A stretch of 64,000 nucleotides of DNA, from assembly GCA_025362735.1 (NCBI GenBank), contig JANYFL010000029.1, positions 1 through 64,000 on the forward strand, in the 5' to 3' direction. Positions 51,236-60,603 of this stretch are shown here, piece by piece (the stretch's first letter is position 1; each line of letters begins with the position of its first letter). Under the pieces are notes generated by a model. The model saw only the letters and a program-made list of their open reading frames with translations. It was not told the DNA's origin and ran no database searches. This stretch comes from Betaproteobacteria bacterium (GTDB taxonomy: Bacteria; Pseudomonadota; Gammaproteobacteria; Burkholderiales; Burkholderiaceae_D). The position numbers were made by a program, and so were the translations under genes.

Positions 51236-52306
51236 ATGAAAACCAATCCAATCAAATGGTTTTCAATCAAGAACAGTTTTGGCTTGTTGGTACAGGCCAT
51301 TTCACTGCTCAGTGTGATCGCATTATTTGACGTCCCAGCTCAAGCACAAAGTTGTCGTCGCAATTCCAACCTGATCGGGGCAAATCTTTCAGGTGCTGAA
51401 TATAACGGTGGCAAATATCCTGCCGTATATGGCCGAGACTATATTTATCCGACCAACGCTGATGTGCTCTACATGAAGAAGCTGGGCTTTAACGTGATTC
51501 GTCTTCCATTTCTATGGGAGCGCATACAGCCTGAACTCTTTGGCGACTTGAATCGAACTGAACTCGGACTCTTGAATGCAGCCGTATCCCTGATCAATCA
51601 GAACGGGATGTCCGTCATCCTGGATATTCACAATTACGGCAGCTATAAAGGCAAGGTTCTGGGAAGTACAGGACTTCCCGATGCCGCTCTGGCAGATTTA
51701 TGGAAGCGGCTCGCGATGACCTATGTCAATAACTCTCTGGTGATTTTCGGTTTGATGAACGAACCGGTCGGCATGTCACTGACTCAGTGGAGTGACATCG
51801 CGCATCAGTCTGTGAAGGCGATACGGACCACCGGTGCAAAAAATCTGATTCTTGTCCCAGGCGGGAACTGGAGTGGTGCACATGGCTGGCTATTCGAATC
51901 CAATGGCGTTTCCAATGCCAAGGCCTTATCTGATTTAGCCAAGGCTGACGACAAGCTTGTTTTTGAGGTTCATCAATATTTCGATTCTGATTACTCCGGG
52001 ACGCACGACACTTGTGTGCCTGGTGACAAAGTACATTTGATTTTTTCGAACCTGACCGATTGGGCCCGGACCAATCGAGTGCGATTTTTCCTTGGCGAGT
52101 TCGGTGTCCCAAAAAATGATCAGTGTCTGGCTATTCTTGACGAGTCTGTAGCCTATCTGAACCGTAACGCAGATGTCTGGACGGGCTGGACCTATTTTTC
52201 CGGAGGAACCTGGTTTGGCAACCATCCCTATACGCTTCAGCCGGCACAGGGGGAATCACCTCAGGCAAAAATTCTTGCCAAACATGCAAATGCTTGTGCC
52301 TCCTGA
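51236..52306 (+). CDS. Secreted glycoside hydrolase family 5 (endoglucanase-like)
   Basis: 356 residues. A signal peptide (about 1-38, ending A-Q-A-Q) exports it. A GH5 TIM barrel shows N-V-I-R-L-P-F-L-W-E-R near 86, I-L-D-I-H-N-Y near 128, the acid/base G-L-M-N-E176-P, H-Q-Y-F near 246 and the nucleophile L-G-E288-F-G. GH5 enzymes often cut beta-1,4-glucan. Sitting between two glycosyltransferase-related genes, it probably trims or clears the polymer made here, whose inferred backbone is cellulose-like. It starts two bases after the GumH-like gene. Confidence 0.9.
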   Translation: MKTNPIKWFSIKNSFGLLVQAISLLSVIALFDVPAQAQSCRRNSNLIGANLSGAEYNGGKYPAVYGRDYIYPTNADVLYMKKLGFNVIRLPFLWERIQPELFGDLNRTELGLLNAAVSLINQNGMSVILDIHNYGSYKGKVLGSTGLPDAALADLWKRLAMTYVNNSLVIFGLMNEPVGMSLTQWSDIAHQSVKAIRTTGAKNLILVPGGNWSGAHGWLFESNGVSNAKALSDLAKADDKLVFEVHQYFDSDYSGTHDTCVPGDKVHLIFSNLTDWARTNRVRFFLGEFGVPKNDQCLAILDESVAYLNRNADVWTGWTYFSGGTWFGNHPYTLQPAQGESPQAKILAKHANACAS

Positions 52307-52373
52307 AATCATCAAGCGCTATTAATGACTGACCGATGCTTATGAAACCAATTCCTCCAAGAGGAAGTGAATC

Positions 52374-53867
52374 TTGACTGATCAACCCGGCCGCCTCGCA
52401 ACCAGCTCCTTTTGGTCGCTGGTCGACAATTTTGCCCAGCAGGTCTTGTCATTCATCTTCTTTGCCTTGCTGGCCAGATTTTTATCGCCCCAAGCTTTCG
52501 GGCTGCTTACGATCGCGCATCTGTTTATTCAATTTACAAGATTCGTATTTTTTGACGCGATTGTGATGCCCATCGTCCGCAGTGCAAAGCCGGAGGATCG
52601 AGATTTTTCCTGGGCGTTTTCTGTCTGCGTCGTAGCCGCTATTTTTCTTTTCTTGCTAATGCTGGGTTTGTCCGGAACCATCGCCGACGCTTTTGGTTCG
52701 CCGGAATTAACTCCGGTACTTCAGGGAATGAGCCTGACCATTCTGGCTTTCGGGATTTCCCGTGCTTATGAAGCGCGCATGACGCGCACGCATCAGTTCA
52801 AATCCCTTGCGATACGCTCAGTCATATCGGTCCTGATTGGGGGGATGACTGGCGTAACTCTGGCTGCCATGGGCTTTGGCGTATTAGCCCTGGTCGTACA
52901 ACAAGTCGCCACCGCTGTTTTTGCCTGTCTGCTTTTGATCATGCAAAGTCCCTGGCGTCCACGGTTATCGTTTCAGAAAGATTTGGCTCTGCGTTATCGA
53001 GGAGAGATGTCTCGAGCAGGAATTTCAGGCATTACCAGTTACGCAAGCACAAATAGTGATTCGCTTTTGATCAGCATTTTCTTATCCCCTTATTTCATCG
53101 GGATCTACAACCTGGCCAAACGTATTGCCTCGTCTGTGTACCTGGTCATCACGTCTTCGGTCCTAAAAGTAACCGAGCCGATCATCGCTCATGTCCGCGA
53201 GGAGCCTGCACTGGTTCGCGAACGATATCTAAAAATTCTTGCGTTGGTTCTGTTACTGACGCTATTGCCGCTCTGCGGTTTGGCATTGTTCTCGGAGCCC
53301 CTTATCAGTCGGCTATTCGGTGTGAAATGGATGTCCGCTGCACCTGTTCTCATCGTCTTGAGCTGGGTGTACGTCTTGTTGTCGATTCAGCATCTGAATC
53401 AAACAATCTGTTTTGTTTTGGGCCATTACAACGTGCCGATACGGGTCAACATGATTGGCCTGACGATCACGGCATTGGTCGTGAGTCTAATTCATGACCA
53501 CGGTCTGTTGGCGATGACCTATGCGTTTCTGTTTTCTTCCTCGCTGTTATTGCTGCCTTATTTTTTATTGATTCTGAAATACACCCAGACCACTTGGCGT
53601 GATCTTGGATGTGCTGCGGCGCCGCCATTGCTTGCTGCATTGATGATGACCGTTACTGCCCTGGTCTTGAATCGAATCACACCTGTAAACGATTCCTTGA
53701 TGACATTTGCAGGCCAGGTGATGGCCGCCTTTATGACTTTTATGTTGACCCTGGTTGGGAGTATTTATTTCTTTCAAACAAAAAATCCATTATGGGAAAT
53801 CCTGGGATTGAAAATTTTTACTCGATCAATGAGTGGCCAAAAAAATAGTGCTGCCGAATATCCATAG
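52374..53867 (+). CDS. Polysaccharide flippase (Wzx/GumJ-like)
   Basis: 497 residues with twelve to fourteen membrane helices of the MOP/PST flippase type. The N-terminal block S-S-F-W-S-L-V-D-N-F-A-Q-Q-V-L-S-F-I-F-F-A-L-L-A-R-F-L-S-P is typical. It would move the lipid-linked repeat unit across the inner membrane. The start is TTG, with GAGGAA about eight bases upstream. Confidence 0.88.
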   Translation: MTDQPGRLATSSFWSLVDNFAQQVLSFIFFALLARFLSPQAFGLLTIAHLFIQFTRFVFFDAIVMPIVRSAKPEDRDFSWAFSVCVVAAIFLFLLMLGLSGTIADAFGSPELTPVLQGMSLTILAFGISRAYEARMTRTHQFKSLAIRSVISVLIGGMTGVTLAAMGFGVLALVVQQVATAVFACLLLIMQSPWRPRLSFQKDLALRYRGEMSRAGISGITSYASTNSDSLLISIFLSPYFIGIYNLAKRIASSVYLVITSSVLKVTEPIIAHVREEPALVRERYLKILALVLLLTLLPLCGLALFSEPLISRLFGVKWMSAAPVLIVLSWVYVLLSIQHLNQTICFVLGHYNVPIRVNMIGLTITALVVSLIHDHGLLAMTYAFLFSSSLLLLPYFLLILKYTQTTWRDLGCAAAPPLLAALMMTVTALVLNRITPVNDSLMTFAGQVMAAFMTFMLTLVGSIYFFQTKNPLWEILGLKIFTRSMSGQKNSAAEYP

Positions 53868-53874
53868 GAAAAAA

Positions 53875-54996
53875 ATGAATTATCTGATTCTTTCCGCGCA
53901 TGATTATCGAAGCCCTCGGCGCGTCAATATGCACTTCATCGCAGAACAGCTTGCCTTGCGCGGTACCACCCGTTTTTTTTCACTGCGCTATAGCAGCTTG
54001 TCAAAGCTCACCTCGGATCCGCGTTTGTCGCTTGATGAAAGAGCTAATGTTATTGAGACGTACCAGGGCGTCGATTGTTTTTTATGGAAGACCCAGCTTC
54101 ATCCATTCAATACAAGACTGCCCTTTCTCTCCTGGGCTGAAAGCTTGATGTACGAGCAATATCGTCAACAGCCTCATCCGGTTTTAGTTGAATGGATCCG
54201 CGAGGCGACGACCGTCGTCCTCGAAAGCGGCATATCCCCGATTTTTTTCGATTTGATCAAAGAAATAAATCCGAATGCCGAGGTCATTTATATCGCATCA
54301 GATGATTTGGACACGATTAACGTTGCTGGATTTGTCAAAGATGCGTTTCAGAAAAGTGCTCCTTTGATGAAAGGGATATTCATTCCTTCACTCTATCTGC
54401 TCGAAACTTTGCCAGTTGGCTCGAACGCTTTTTTCGTACCACATGGAATCGAAGTATCAATGCTGGATCAGGCCGATCCATCCCCCTATAAGCCGGGAAT
54501 CAATGCAGTCTCAGTGGGTTCCATGCTTTTTGACCCGCAGTTCTTTCACGTCGCTGCGGAACAGTTTCCGGAGATGCAATTTCATGTCATCGGTGGCGGT
54601 TCTGGCGCGAAGGAAACGTTTCCTTCAAATGTCGTGATCTACGACGAAATGCGACATACCGATACCCTCAAATATATCAAGCACGCCAACTTTGGTATTG
54701 CGCCTTACCGGTCAAGCCATGTTCCCAAGTATTTGTGTGACACATCGATGAAGCTGATGCAATACGACTTGTTTGCTTTACCTGCAGTGTGTCCGTTTTC
54801 AGTGGTGGGAAGCTATTCATCGAGATTTGGCTATGAGCCCGGCGATCCGGAAAGCATCAAGGCAGCTGTCCTTGCGGCATCAACGGCTCCGCATCAATCA
54901 TCCAGAAAGTTTATTGGATGGGCCGATGTCGCGGACCGGATTCTTGATCCACAAAATTATCAGGATACCGAGGTGGCCCATGAGCACATCGGATAA
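53875..54996 (+). CDS. GT70 glucuronosyltransferase, GumK-like
   Basis: About 373 residues. Striking resemblance to xanthan GumK along its length: L-S-A-H-D-Y-R-S-P-R-R-V-N-M-H-F-I (5-21), L-R-G-T-T-R-F-F-S-L-R-Y-S near 28, V-D-C-F-L-W-K-T-Q-L-H-P-F-N-T-R near 66, V-S-V-G-S-M-L-F-D-P-Q-F-F near 215 and Y-I-K-H-A-N-F-G-I-A-P-Y near 264. GumK transfers beta-1,2-glucuronic acid to the mannose placed by GumH. AGGAAAAA precedes the ATG. Confidence 0.92.
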   Translation: MNYLILSAHDYRSPRRVNMHFIAEQLALRGTTRFFSLRYSSLSKLTSDPRLSLDERANVIETYQGVDCFLWKTQLHPFNTRLPFLSWAESLMYEQYRQQPHPVLVEWIREATTVVLESGISPIFFDLIKEINPNAEVIYIASDDLDTINVAGFVKDAFQKSAPLMKGIFIPSLYLLETLPVGSNAFFVPHGIEVSMLDQADPSPYKPGINAVSVGSMLFDPQFFHVAAEQFPEMQFHVIGGGSGAKETFPSNVVIYDEMRHTDTLKYIKHANFGIAPYRSSHVPKYLCDTSMKLMQYDLFALPAVCPFSVVGSYSSRFGYEPGDPESIKAAVLAASTAPHQSSRKFIGWADVADRILDPQNYQDTEVAHEHIG

Positions 54997-56002
54997 TCTT
55001 TCGGTTGACACCGGTTTGGAGAAAAGGCATCGACTTTCAGTCGTGATACCGGTCTGGAATGTCGCTGCTTATCTGGTGGAAGCAATGGAGTCAGTGCTTC
55101 AGCAGGAACCGCCTCCATATGAAATCGTCGTGATTGATGATGGATCAACCGATGGAGGTGGTTTCTTGCTGGATGAACGATACGGTGGCCAATCAAACAT
55201 CGTCATTATTCATACTGAAAATCGGGGTCTCGGTGAGGCTCGTAATCTTGGTGCCAAAGTGGCTTCAGGCGAATACATTTATTTTTTTGATTCGGATGAC
55301 ATTGCACTGCCGGGTTTGGTTGCAGCCTTCAACAAGCAAATCGCTGCTCATCCAGACTTGGATCTGTTTTGTTTTTCTGCCACCTCATTTTTTGATCCAC
55401 TCACTTTCAACGGGGACACAGAGGGTGAGCCACTACCCAGCTATGAGCGGCATATTAATCGCACGTTCTCTAGCGGTGAAGACGCTTTCAATGAACTGTC
55501 CCAAATAGGACATCATTTTCTGGTGGCTCCGTGGGGTTACATTTTCAGAAAAGCTGTCATCAAGAAAAGCGCGATTGAGTTCTTACCCATTATTCATGAA
55601 GACGAAGAATTCACACCCCGATTATTTCTCGCTTGCGGCATCACGCAGGTCGTTCCCGATTCCTATTTCCATAGAAGAATTCGGCGTGGTTCGATTATGT
55701 ACAGCATGAAGAATGCACGCCATATTTCAGGTTATCTGGCCGCGATAGAGTCCACTGAACGATTGCTGTCGCCTACCAATTCTTTTAAAGCCCATACCTT
55801 GGTTACTTTGAGAAAAAGACATCGCGATCTCTTTGCGACCGTACTTTTAACACTTAGAAATAATGGCATTTTGCTTTTATCCAAAGACCAGAAAAAAATT
55901 ACAGAATTATTGAGGACTTATCTTTTCAAAGATTTGAACATAACAATGATGAATTATTTCCCTAAATTATTCTGGAAGTTACAGCAGTCTAAGAATAAGT
56001 AG
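54980..56002 (+). CDS. Family 2 glycosyltransferase
   Basis: About 340 residues. A GT-A fold with L-S-V-V-I-P-V-W-N near 20, E-I-V-V-I-D-D-G-S-T-D-G-G near 49, N-R-G-L-G-E-A-R-N-L-G-A near 78 and F-F-D-S-D-D (the metal-binding DxD) near 100. It overlaps the GumK-like gene by 17 bases and has GAGGTGG just upstream. It has no counterpart in the xanthan cluster (it is not GumI-like), so it probably adds a different sugar after glucuronate. Its last 60 residues are A/T-rich in codon use. Confidence 0.88.
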   Translation: MSTSDNLSVDTGLEKRHRLSVVIPVWNVAAYLVEAMESVLQQEPPPYEIVVIDDGSTDGGGFLLDERYGGQSNIVIIHTENRGLGEARNLGAKVASGEYIYFFDSDDIALPGLVAAFNKQIAAHPDLDLFCFSATSFFDPLTFNGDTEGEPLPSYERHINRTFSSGEDAFNELSQIGHHFLVAPWGYIFRKAVIKKSAIEFLPIIHEDEEFTPRLFLACGITQVVPDSYFHRRIRRGSIMYSMKNARHISGYLAAIESTERLLSPTNSFKAHTLVTLRKRHRDLFATVLLTLRNNGILLLSKDQKKITELLRTYLFKDLNITMMNYFPKLFWKLQQSKNK

Positions 56003-56030
56003 ATTGAAATTTCGATCAAGAGAAGATGAT

Positions 56031-56543
56031 ATGGATGCTGATTGGTCATTGGACTTAAAACGCTATGGTTTAAGTCGTCCTTTTTTTAAAGAGCAGTCGA
56101 TCTGGGCGGTGTGGATCTACCGGCTGGGCCGTCGCCTTGATCGACGTCCCGAAGGCTTCATGAAGCGCATTCTGACCTCGCTTTGGTGGCCAGTTTTTCG
56201 TTTGATCGAAACACTGGTTGGCATCACCTTACCCAAGTCTGCAGAGATCGGTCCCGGTTTACGTATCTGGCACTTTGGCGGAATCATTGTGCATGCTCAT
56301 GCCGTGATTGGGGCGAATTGCACTTTGAGGCAGGGTGTGACGATTGGCAATCGCAGCTTCGAAGGCCCCGTTCCCGTCATTGGCGATTCGGTCGATATTG
56401 GTGCCTATGCACAGGTACTTGGTGGAATACGAATCGGCAACCGATGCAAGATCGGTGCTCTATCTGTTGTTCTTACGGATATGCCGGACGATTCGACAGC
56501 AGTGGGTGCTCCGGCACGAATCATCTTGCATAAATCGACCTGA
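56031..56543 (+). CDS. Left-handed beta-helix acetyltransferase (CysE/WcaB-like)
   Basis: About 170 residues. Hexapeptide repeats fill the C-terminal half (I-G-P-G-L-R-I-W-H-F-G-G-I-I-V-H-A, then I-G-A-N-C-T-L-R-Q-G-V-T-I-G). This is the fold of serine-acetyltransferase-like enzymes that acetylate sugars in polysaccharide loci. The ATG before D-A-D-W was chosen because AGAGAAGA lies upstream; an earlier TTG would add nine residues. Confidence 0.85.
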   Translation: MDADWSLDLKRYGLSRPFFKEQSIWAVWIYRLGRRLDRRPEGFMKRILTSLWWPVFRLIETLVGITLPKSAEIGPGLRIWHFGGIIVHAHAVIGANCTLRQGVTIGNRSFEGPVPVIGDSVDIGAYAQVLGGIRIGNRCKIGALSVVLTDMPDDSTAVGAPARIILHKST

Positions 56544-56608
56544 CTATTTACAGCAATCACAGTGAAAACTGTATTGAGAGGCCCAGATTGAGTCGTTTGT
56601 AATAGGTT

Positions 56609-57622
56609 TTATATGGTTCGTTTGATAAAAGGCAATTGATTGATGAGCCAGGCTGATATCAAAGACGCTATGAAAATGAATAAAGTCCAAAGTGGCACTG
56701 AGACAACAGGATTGAAGGTGGTTGCTCCCAGATGGCTTGAATTCAATCCTTCCAGAATGATCGGATGAATCAGATAAACACCCAAAATCAGTGAAGCAAT
56801 TTTTTTGGTAAGTGTTTCACTAAACATGGGGACAACCCAATACTTGAACAGATACAGGATACTGATGGACATGGGTATGACCGTAATACTGAGATAGCTA
56901 TAGAAATAGGGATATGCGTCAGCACCATTGATTGTGTTGATGGCATAGCTGCCCAACGCAGTTCCAATCATCGAACCTGTCCACACCAAAATGAGCAATG
57001 TTCTGGATGGCTTTAACAAACTATGTCGAGCGATATGTCCCATAAAAAAATAGGGTATGAATTCAAGAAACCAGTTTATAAAAAGGCCGGACTTGCTTTC
57101 AGGGGCAAGCCCTTCGTGCAAAGAATTGACTGTGGCAAAGACAAACATCAAGGTGACCAGAAACTTGAGTTCTTGCGTTGTTGAATGCGCCACAATTTTT
57201 TTGAAAAAAGGGGTGAACAAATACAGCCCCAGAATCATGTACAAGAACCACATATGGTAGTAGGGCGTTCCTGATAAAAAGAGATTGAGCAACTCGCTTC
57301 CTGAGGGTGGCGCTCCTTTGACGTAACCCTTCAGAAATTTCAGCAACAAAAAAACAAATGACCAAAACAGGATTGGAATTAACACTCTGGATAGGCGCTT
57401 GGTATAAAACGCTGCCAGTCCTTCATTTTTATTTTGATCGAGCAGTAATGCCCCACTGATCATGACAAATACCGGAACGCACCATCTGACGGCGGAGTCA
57501 TAAATGTTTGCTATCCACCAGTATCCAGAACCAACATCGCTTTGTGCGATCACCGATGATGATACGTGTAAAAAAATCACTGCGAAGATGGCAAGAATTC
57601 TAGAGTTATCCAGCCAGATCAT
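56609..57622 (-). CDS. Acyltransferase family 3 membrane protein
   Basis: 337 residues with about ten membrane helices. N-terminal W-L-D-N-S-R-I-L-A-I-F-A-V-I-F-L-H-V-S-S carries the His typical of the family (WecH-like); Y-H-M-W-F-L-Y-M-I-L-G-L-Y near 127 also fits. It is the second such enzyme in the locus but on the opposite strand, so it may be regulated separately. A/T-rich codon use relative to neighbours suggests later acquisition. Confidence 0.83.
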   Translation of the reverse strand: MIWLDNSRILAIFAVIFLHVSSSVIAQSDVGSGYWWIANIYDSAVRWCVPVFVMISGALLLDQNKNEGLAAFYTKRLSRVLIPILFWSFVFLLLKFLKGYVKGAPPSGSELLNLFLSGTPYYHMWFLYMILGLYLFTPFFKKIVAHSTTQELKFLVTLMFVFATVNSLHEGLAPESKSGLFINWFLEFIPYFFMGHIARHSLLKPSRTLLILVWTGSMIGTALGSYAINTINGADAYPYFYSYLSITVIPMSISILYLFKYWVVPMFSETLTKKIASLILGVYLIHPIILEGLNSSHLGATTFNPVVSVPLWTLFIFIASLISAWLINQLPFIKRTI

Positions 57623-57731
57623 ATTTTCTCCATGGACGACTCAGGAAGCGGCAGGTTGTTGCTCGATTTTAAGGCCGATCGAGTCTCACTTGTACAATAA
57701 CGCCAATTAGAAATTTTTTAGAACAAAGCGC

Positions 57732-59186
57732 ATGAATATCCAACCCGTTATTCTTTCTGGTGGCTCCGGCACACGGCTGTGGCCACTTTCCCGTGAGCAG
57801 TATCCCAAACAGTTACTCAAGCTCGTCGGTGATACAACCATGCTTCAAGCCACTGCTTTGCGGGTCGATGCTATGGCACTTCCTTCGGGTGCGACCCTCA
57901 AGAGGCCGCTGGTGGTTAGCAATGAAGAGTACCGTTTCATCACTGCTGAGCAGTTACGTCAAGTAGACAAAGCTGCGGAATCGATTGTGCTGGAGCCGGC
58001 TGGACGCAATACGGCCCCAGCGCTGACGCTGGCAGCTTTGACGGCATGCCTGGATGGGGATGACCCGGTGCTGGTGGTGATGCCGGCGGATCATGTGATT
58101 ACCAACGAAGTGTCTTTTCGTGCCCGGCTGGCTGAAGCCATCAAACTGGCTGATGTGGGCAAGGTCGTGACCTTCGGCATAGTGCCGACAGGTCCTGAAA
58201 CGGGTTATGGCTATATTCAGCATGGCACCGTCCTGTCGAATGAGAAAGATGCTTTCCAGCTTGCCAGTTTTGTCGAGAAGCCGGATCTGTCCACGGCGCA
58301 AGGCTATCTGGCTTCAGGTGACTATTTATGGAACAGCGGCCTGTTTATTTTGCGTGCTTCGGTCTGGCTACAGCAGATTGGCCGCTTCCGCAGCGATATT
58401 CTCGTCGCTTGTACCAAGGCCGTTGAAGGTGGGCAGCGTGATGCAGACTTCCTGCGTCCGGAGCGCGAGACTTTTCTCGCCTGTCCATCGGATTCGATCG
58501 ATTATGCAGTAATGGAAAAGATTGTCACGGATAACAAGGGCCTGGGTGTGGTGCTGCCGCTGGATGCAGGCTGGTCGGATGTGGGGGCGTGGAATGCCTT
58601 GCTGGAGATTGGTGCGAAAGACGAGAACGGTAATGTGATTGATGGCGATGCCATTCTGGTTGATACCAAAAATTCACTGGTGCGAGCTGAAAGTCGTCTG
58701 GTCGCCTGCGTTGGCTTGAGCGATGTGATTATTGTTGAGACCCCCGATGCGGTGATGGTGGCGCATCGTGACGCGGTGCAAGACGTAAAGAAAGTGGTGG
58801 CGCAACTCAAAGCGAAAAATCGTTCCGAGTGTGATGCGCATCGCAAGATTTACCGGCCCTGGGGTTGGTATGACAGCATTGACATGGGCGAACGTTTTCA
58901 GGTCAAGCGTATTGTCGTGAGCCCTGGTGCCAAGTTGTCCCTGCAGATGCATCATCACAGGGCCGAGCACTGGATCGTCGTGACAGGAACCGCGATGGTC
59001 ACGCGTGGCGAAGAAGTCTTTTTGCTGTCCGAGAATCAGTCAACCTATTTGCCTGTTGGCACTCTGCACAGACTGGAAAATCCCGGCAAGATGCCACTTG
59101 AGATGATTGAAGTGCAGTCCGGGGCTTATCTGGGCGAGGATGACATCGTGCGCTTTGAAGATACCTACGGGCGTGTAGTGAAATAG
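57732..59186 (+). CDS. manC: Mannose-1-phosphate guanylyltransferase / mannose-6-phosphate isomerase
   Basis: 484 residues. This bifunctional enzyme (XanB/AlgA/ManC type) supplies GDP-mannose. The pyrophosphorylase domain has I-L-S-G-G-S-G-T-R-L-W-P-L-S-R (7-21), E-P-A-G-R-N-T-A-P-A near 88 and F-V-E-K-P near 180. The C-terminal cupin isomerase domain has L-S-L-Q-M-H-H-H-R-A-E-H-W near 398. GDP-mannose is the donor for the GumH-like enzyme, which ties this gene to the locus. Confidence 0.94.
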   Translation: MNIQPVILSGGSGTRLWPLSREQYPKQLLKLVGDTTMLQATALRVDAMALPSGATLKRPLVVSNEEYRFITAEQLRQVDKAAESIVLEPAGRNTAPALTLAALTACLDGDDPVLVVMPADHVITNEVSFRARLAEAIKLADVGKVVTFGIVPTGPETGYGYIQHGTVLSNEKDAFQLASFVEKPDLSTAQGYLASGDYLWNSGLFILRASVWLQQIGRFRSDILVACTKAVEGGQRDADFLRPERETFLACPSDSIDYAVMEKIVTDNKGLGVVLPLDAGWSDVGAWNALLEIGAKDENGNVIDGDAILVDTKNSLVRAESRLVACVGLSDVIIVETPDAVMVAHRDAVQDVKKVVAQLKAKNRSECDAHRKIYRPWGWYDSIDMGERFQVKRIVVSPGAKLSLQMHHHRAEHWIVVTGTAMVTRGEEVFLLSENQSTYLPVGTLHRLENPGKMPLEMIEVQSGAYLGEDDIVRFEDTYGRVVK

Positions 59187-59231
59187 TGTCGGTGTACCGG
59201 GTTACTCAATACGTTTGGATCAAACCTCTCA

Positions 59232-59319
59232 ACACAGAGACACAGAGGCAAAAAGGTTCACAGAGAAAATCTTAACGCCTTCCTCTGTGGCTCGTGTTTT
59301 TTCTCTGGGACCTCTGTGT
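59232..59319. repeat. CACAGAG/CTCTGTG intergenic inverted repeat
   Basis: ACACAGAGACACAGAGGCAA and the later CACAGAG pair imperfectly with CTCTGTGG, CTCTGG and CCTCTGTGT on the right. Intergenic palindromes built of CACAGAG units occur in many proteobacterial genomes. This copy lies between two converging genes and could stop transcription from both sides. Confidence 0.65.
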
Positions 59320-59346
59320 AAAGCTTTCATGTTTAATAGTACGAAG

Positions 59347-60570
59347 CTAATGCAGATGCTGCACTGACGGCATCTCCGTATCTTCGGGCAACTCTGCATG
59401 GACCAGATCAGCCACCGGGTCCGCAAACATTGGCGCACCGCAGTCATCGCAAAACTCCATCGGGAACGGTTGTTCATGGGTAATCACTTCGGTGATGCCG
59501 TTCTCGCGTAGTAACTTTTCGATTTGTTCTGCGACTTCAACTGGTGCCAAGCCTTCTTCCATTCCAAACAGTGGCCAGATTGCGCCATGCACTACATCCG
59601 GATTCTTCAATTTGGTAAATCCAACGCGGTACTCCTCTGGCCGTTCATTGCCGAAGAGACCCAACACCGCGCGTAGTTGTTTCGGTTCGACCTTAAGCGC
59701 CGTTTCGAGAAAGACCAGTGCTGCCTTGAGCGAATAAGGACGAATGGCGCGATCCGATTCGCGACAAGCCGCATGAAAAGCATCGGGCAGCTGTAATTCG
59801 AAAACGCAGCCTGTCATCGTCGTCACCAAATCAGGTTTTGCCTGCGTACGCCACTGTTCCAACGCTTGTTCACGAGCATCCGGTTTCAGTTTTACGTGAC
59901 CGCGATGAGGCAGCGCATGCGTAATTTCTTCCTGCCACTGAAACAAGGGCGCACCTTGAGGCGCAACCAGCACGGCCAGCAGATAGCGCGTATCCGCCAG
60001 CAGAGGGGCCGTGTCAGCAAGTTTCTTGATCTTGGGCGCTTTCTTTCCGCCTAGCGCCTGTTCTGCAAGACTATGAGTCAGTGCGCGTGTTTCGGAAAAA
60101 TTGCGTGGCAATTGTTCGATCGAATACAGGCTGGGCAGTAAGGCAATCTGCGTTCTACTTGCTGCAATGTGTGCGCGGAGATGGTTTTGCAGGGACTGCA
60201 AAAGCTCTGCATGAAGTGGCCCGGACGGAATCGCATATTTCGACCACGCCAGGATCGGTGCGGTGATCAACAGTGCCTGGAAGCTATTACCCTCATGCTC
60301 GAGTAGCATCGATTCCGCATGGTTCTCTGCGGCTTCCATCAACACATCGTAGGCCGTCGGCAGGGTAGAGAAAAGATGATCGAGTGCATTGTCGAGAGCT
60401 GCATCGGCCCCATGCTCGAGCAGACGTGACAATTCACTCTCAAGAAGGGCCTCCCAATAACTGTCTTCCACCCGACTTCCGGATGCACCCAGTCCACGTG
60501 CAAGCATAGCGAGGTGTTCAGCATCGCGAGAGAGTCGGGGCAATGCAGTCGTGGCGCGGGTGCGTTTCAT
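59347..60570 (-). CDS. DUF2863 family protein
   Basis: About 407 residues without signal peptide or membrane segment. The C-terminus F-C-D-D-C-G-A-P-M-F-A-D-P (zinc-ribbon-like CxxC) followed by H-A-E-L-P-E is characteristic of DUF2863, a family largely confined to betaproteobacteria and of unknown function. The ATG before K-R-T-R-A-T-T is preferred over one 18 bases upstream. Confidence 0.83.
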   Translation of the reverse strand: MKRTRATTALPRLSRDAEHLAMLARGLGASGSRVEDSYWEALLESELSRLLEHGADAALDNALDHLFSTLPTAYDVLMEAAENHAESMLLEHEGNSFQALLITAPILAWSKYAIPSGPLHAELLQSLQNHLRAHIAASRTQIALLPSLYSIEQLPRNFSETRALTHSLAEQALGGKKAPKIKKLADTAPLLADTRYLLAVLVAPQGAPLFQWQEEITHALPHRGHVKLKPDAREQALEQWRTQAKPDLVTTMTGCVFELQLPDAFHAACRESDRAIRPYSLKAALVFLETALKVEPKQLRAVLGLFGNERPEEYRVGFTKLKNPDVVHGAIWPLFGMEEGLAPVEVAEQIEKLLRENGITEVITHEQPFPMEFCDDCGAPMFADPVADLVHAELPEDTEMPSVQHLH

Positions 60571-60603
60571 GAGGTCACTAACAATCAAAGGGCATTCAGC
60601 ATA

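Noticed and set aside
57650-57665. GGCAGGTTGTTGC before manC as a sigma-54 promoter
   Set aside because: GG-to-GC spacing is 11 instead of 12 and the flanking consensus is poor.
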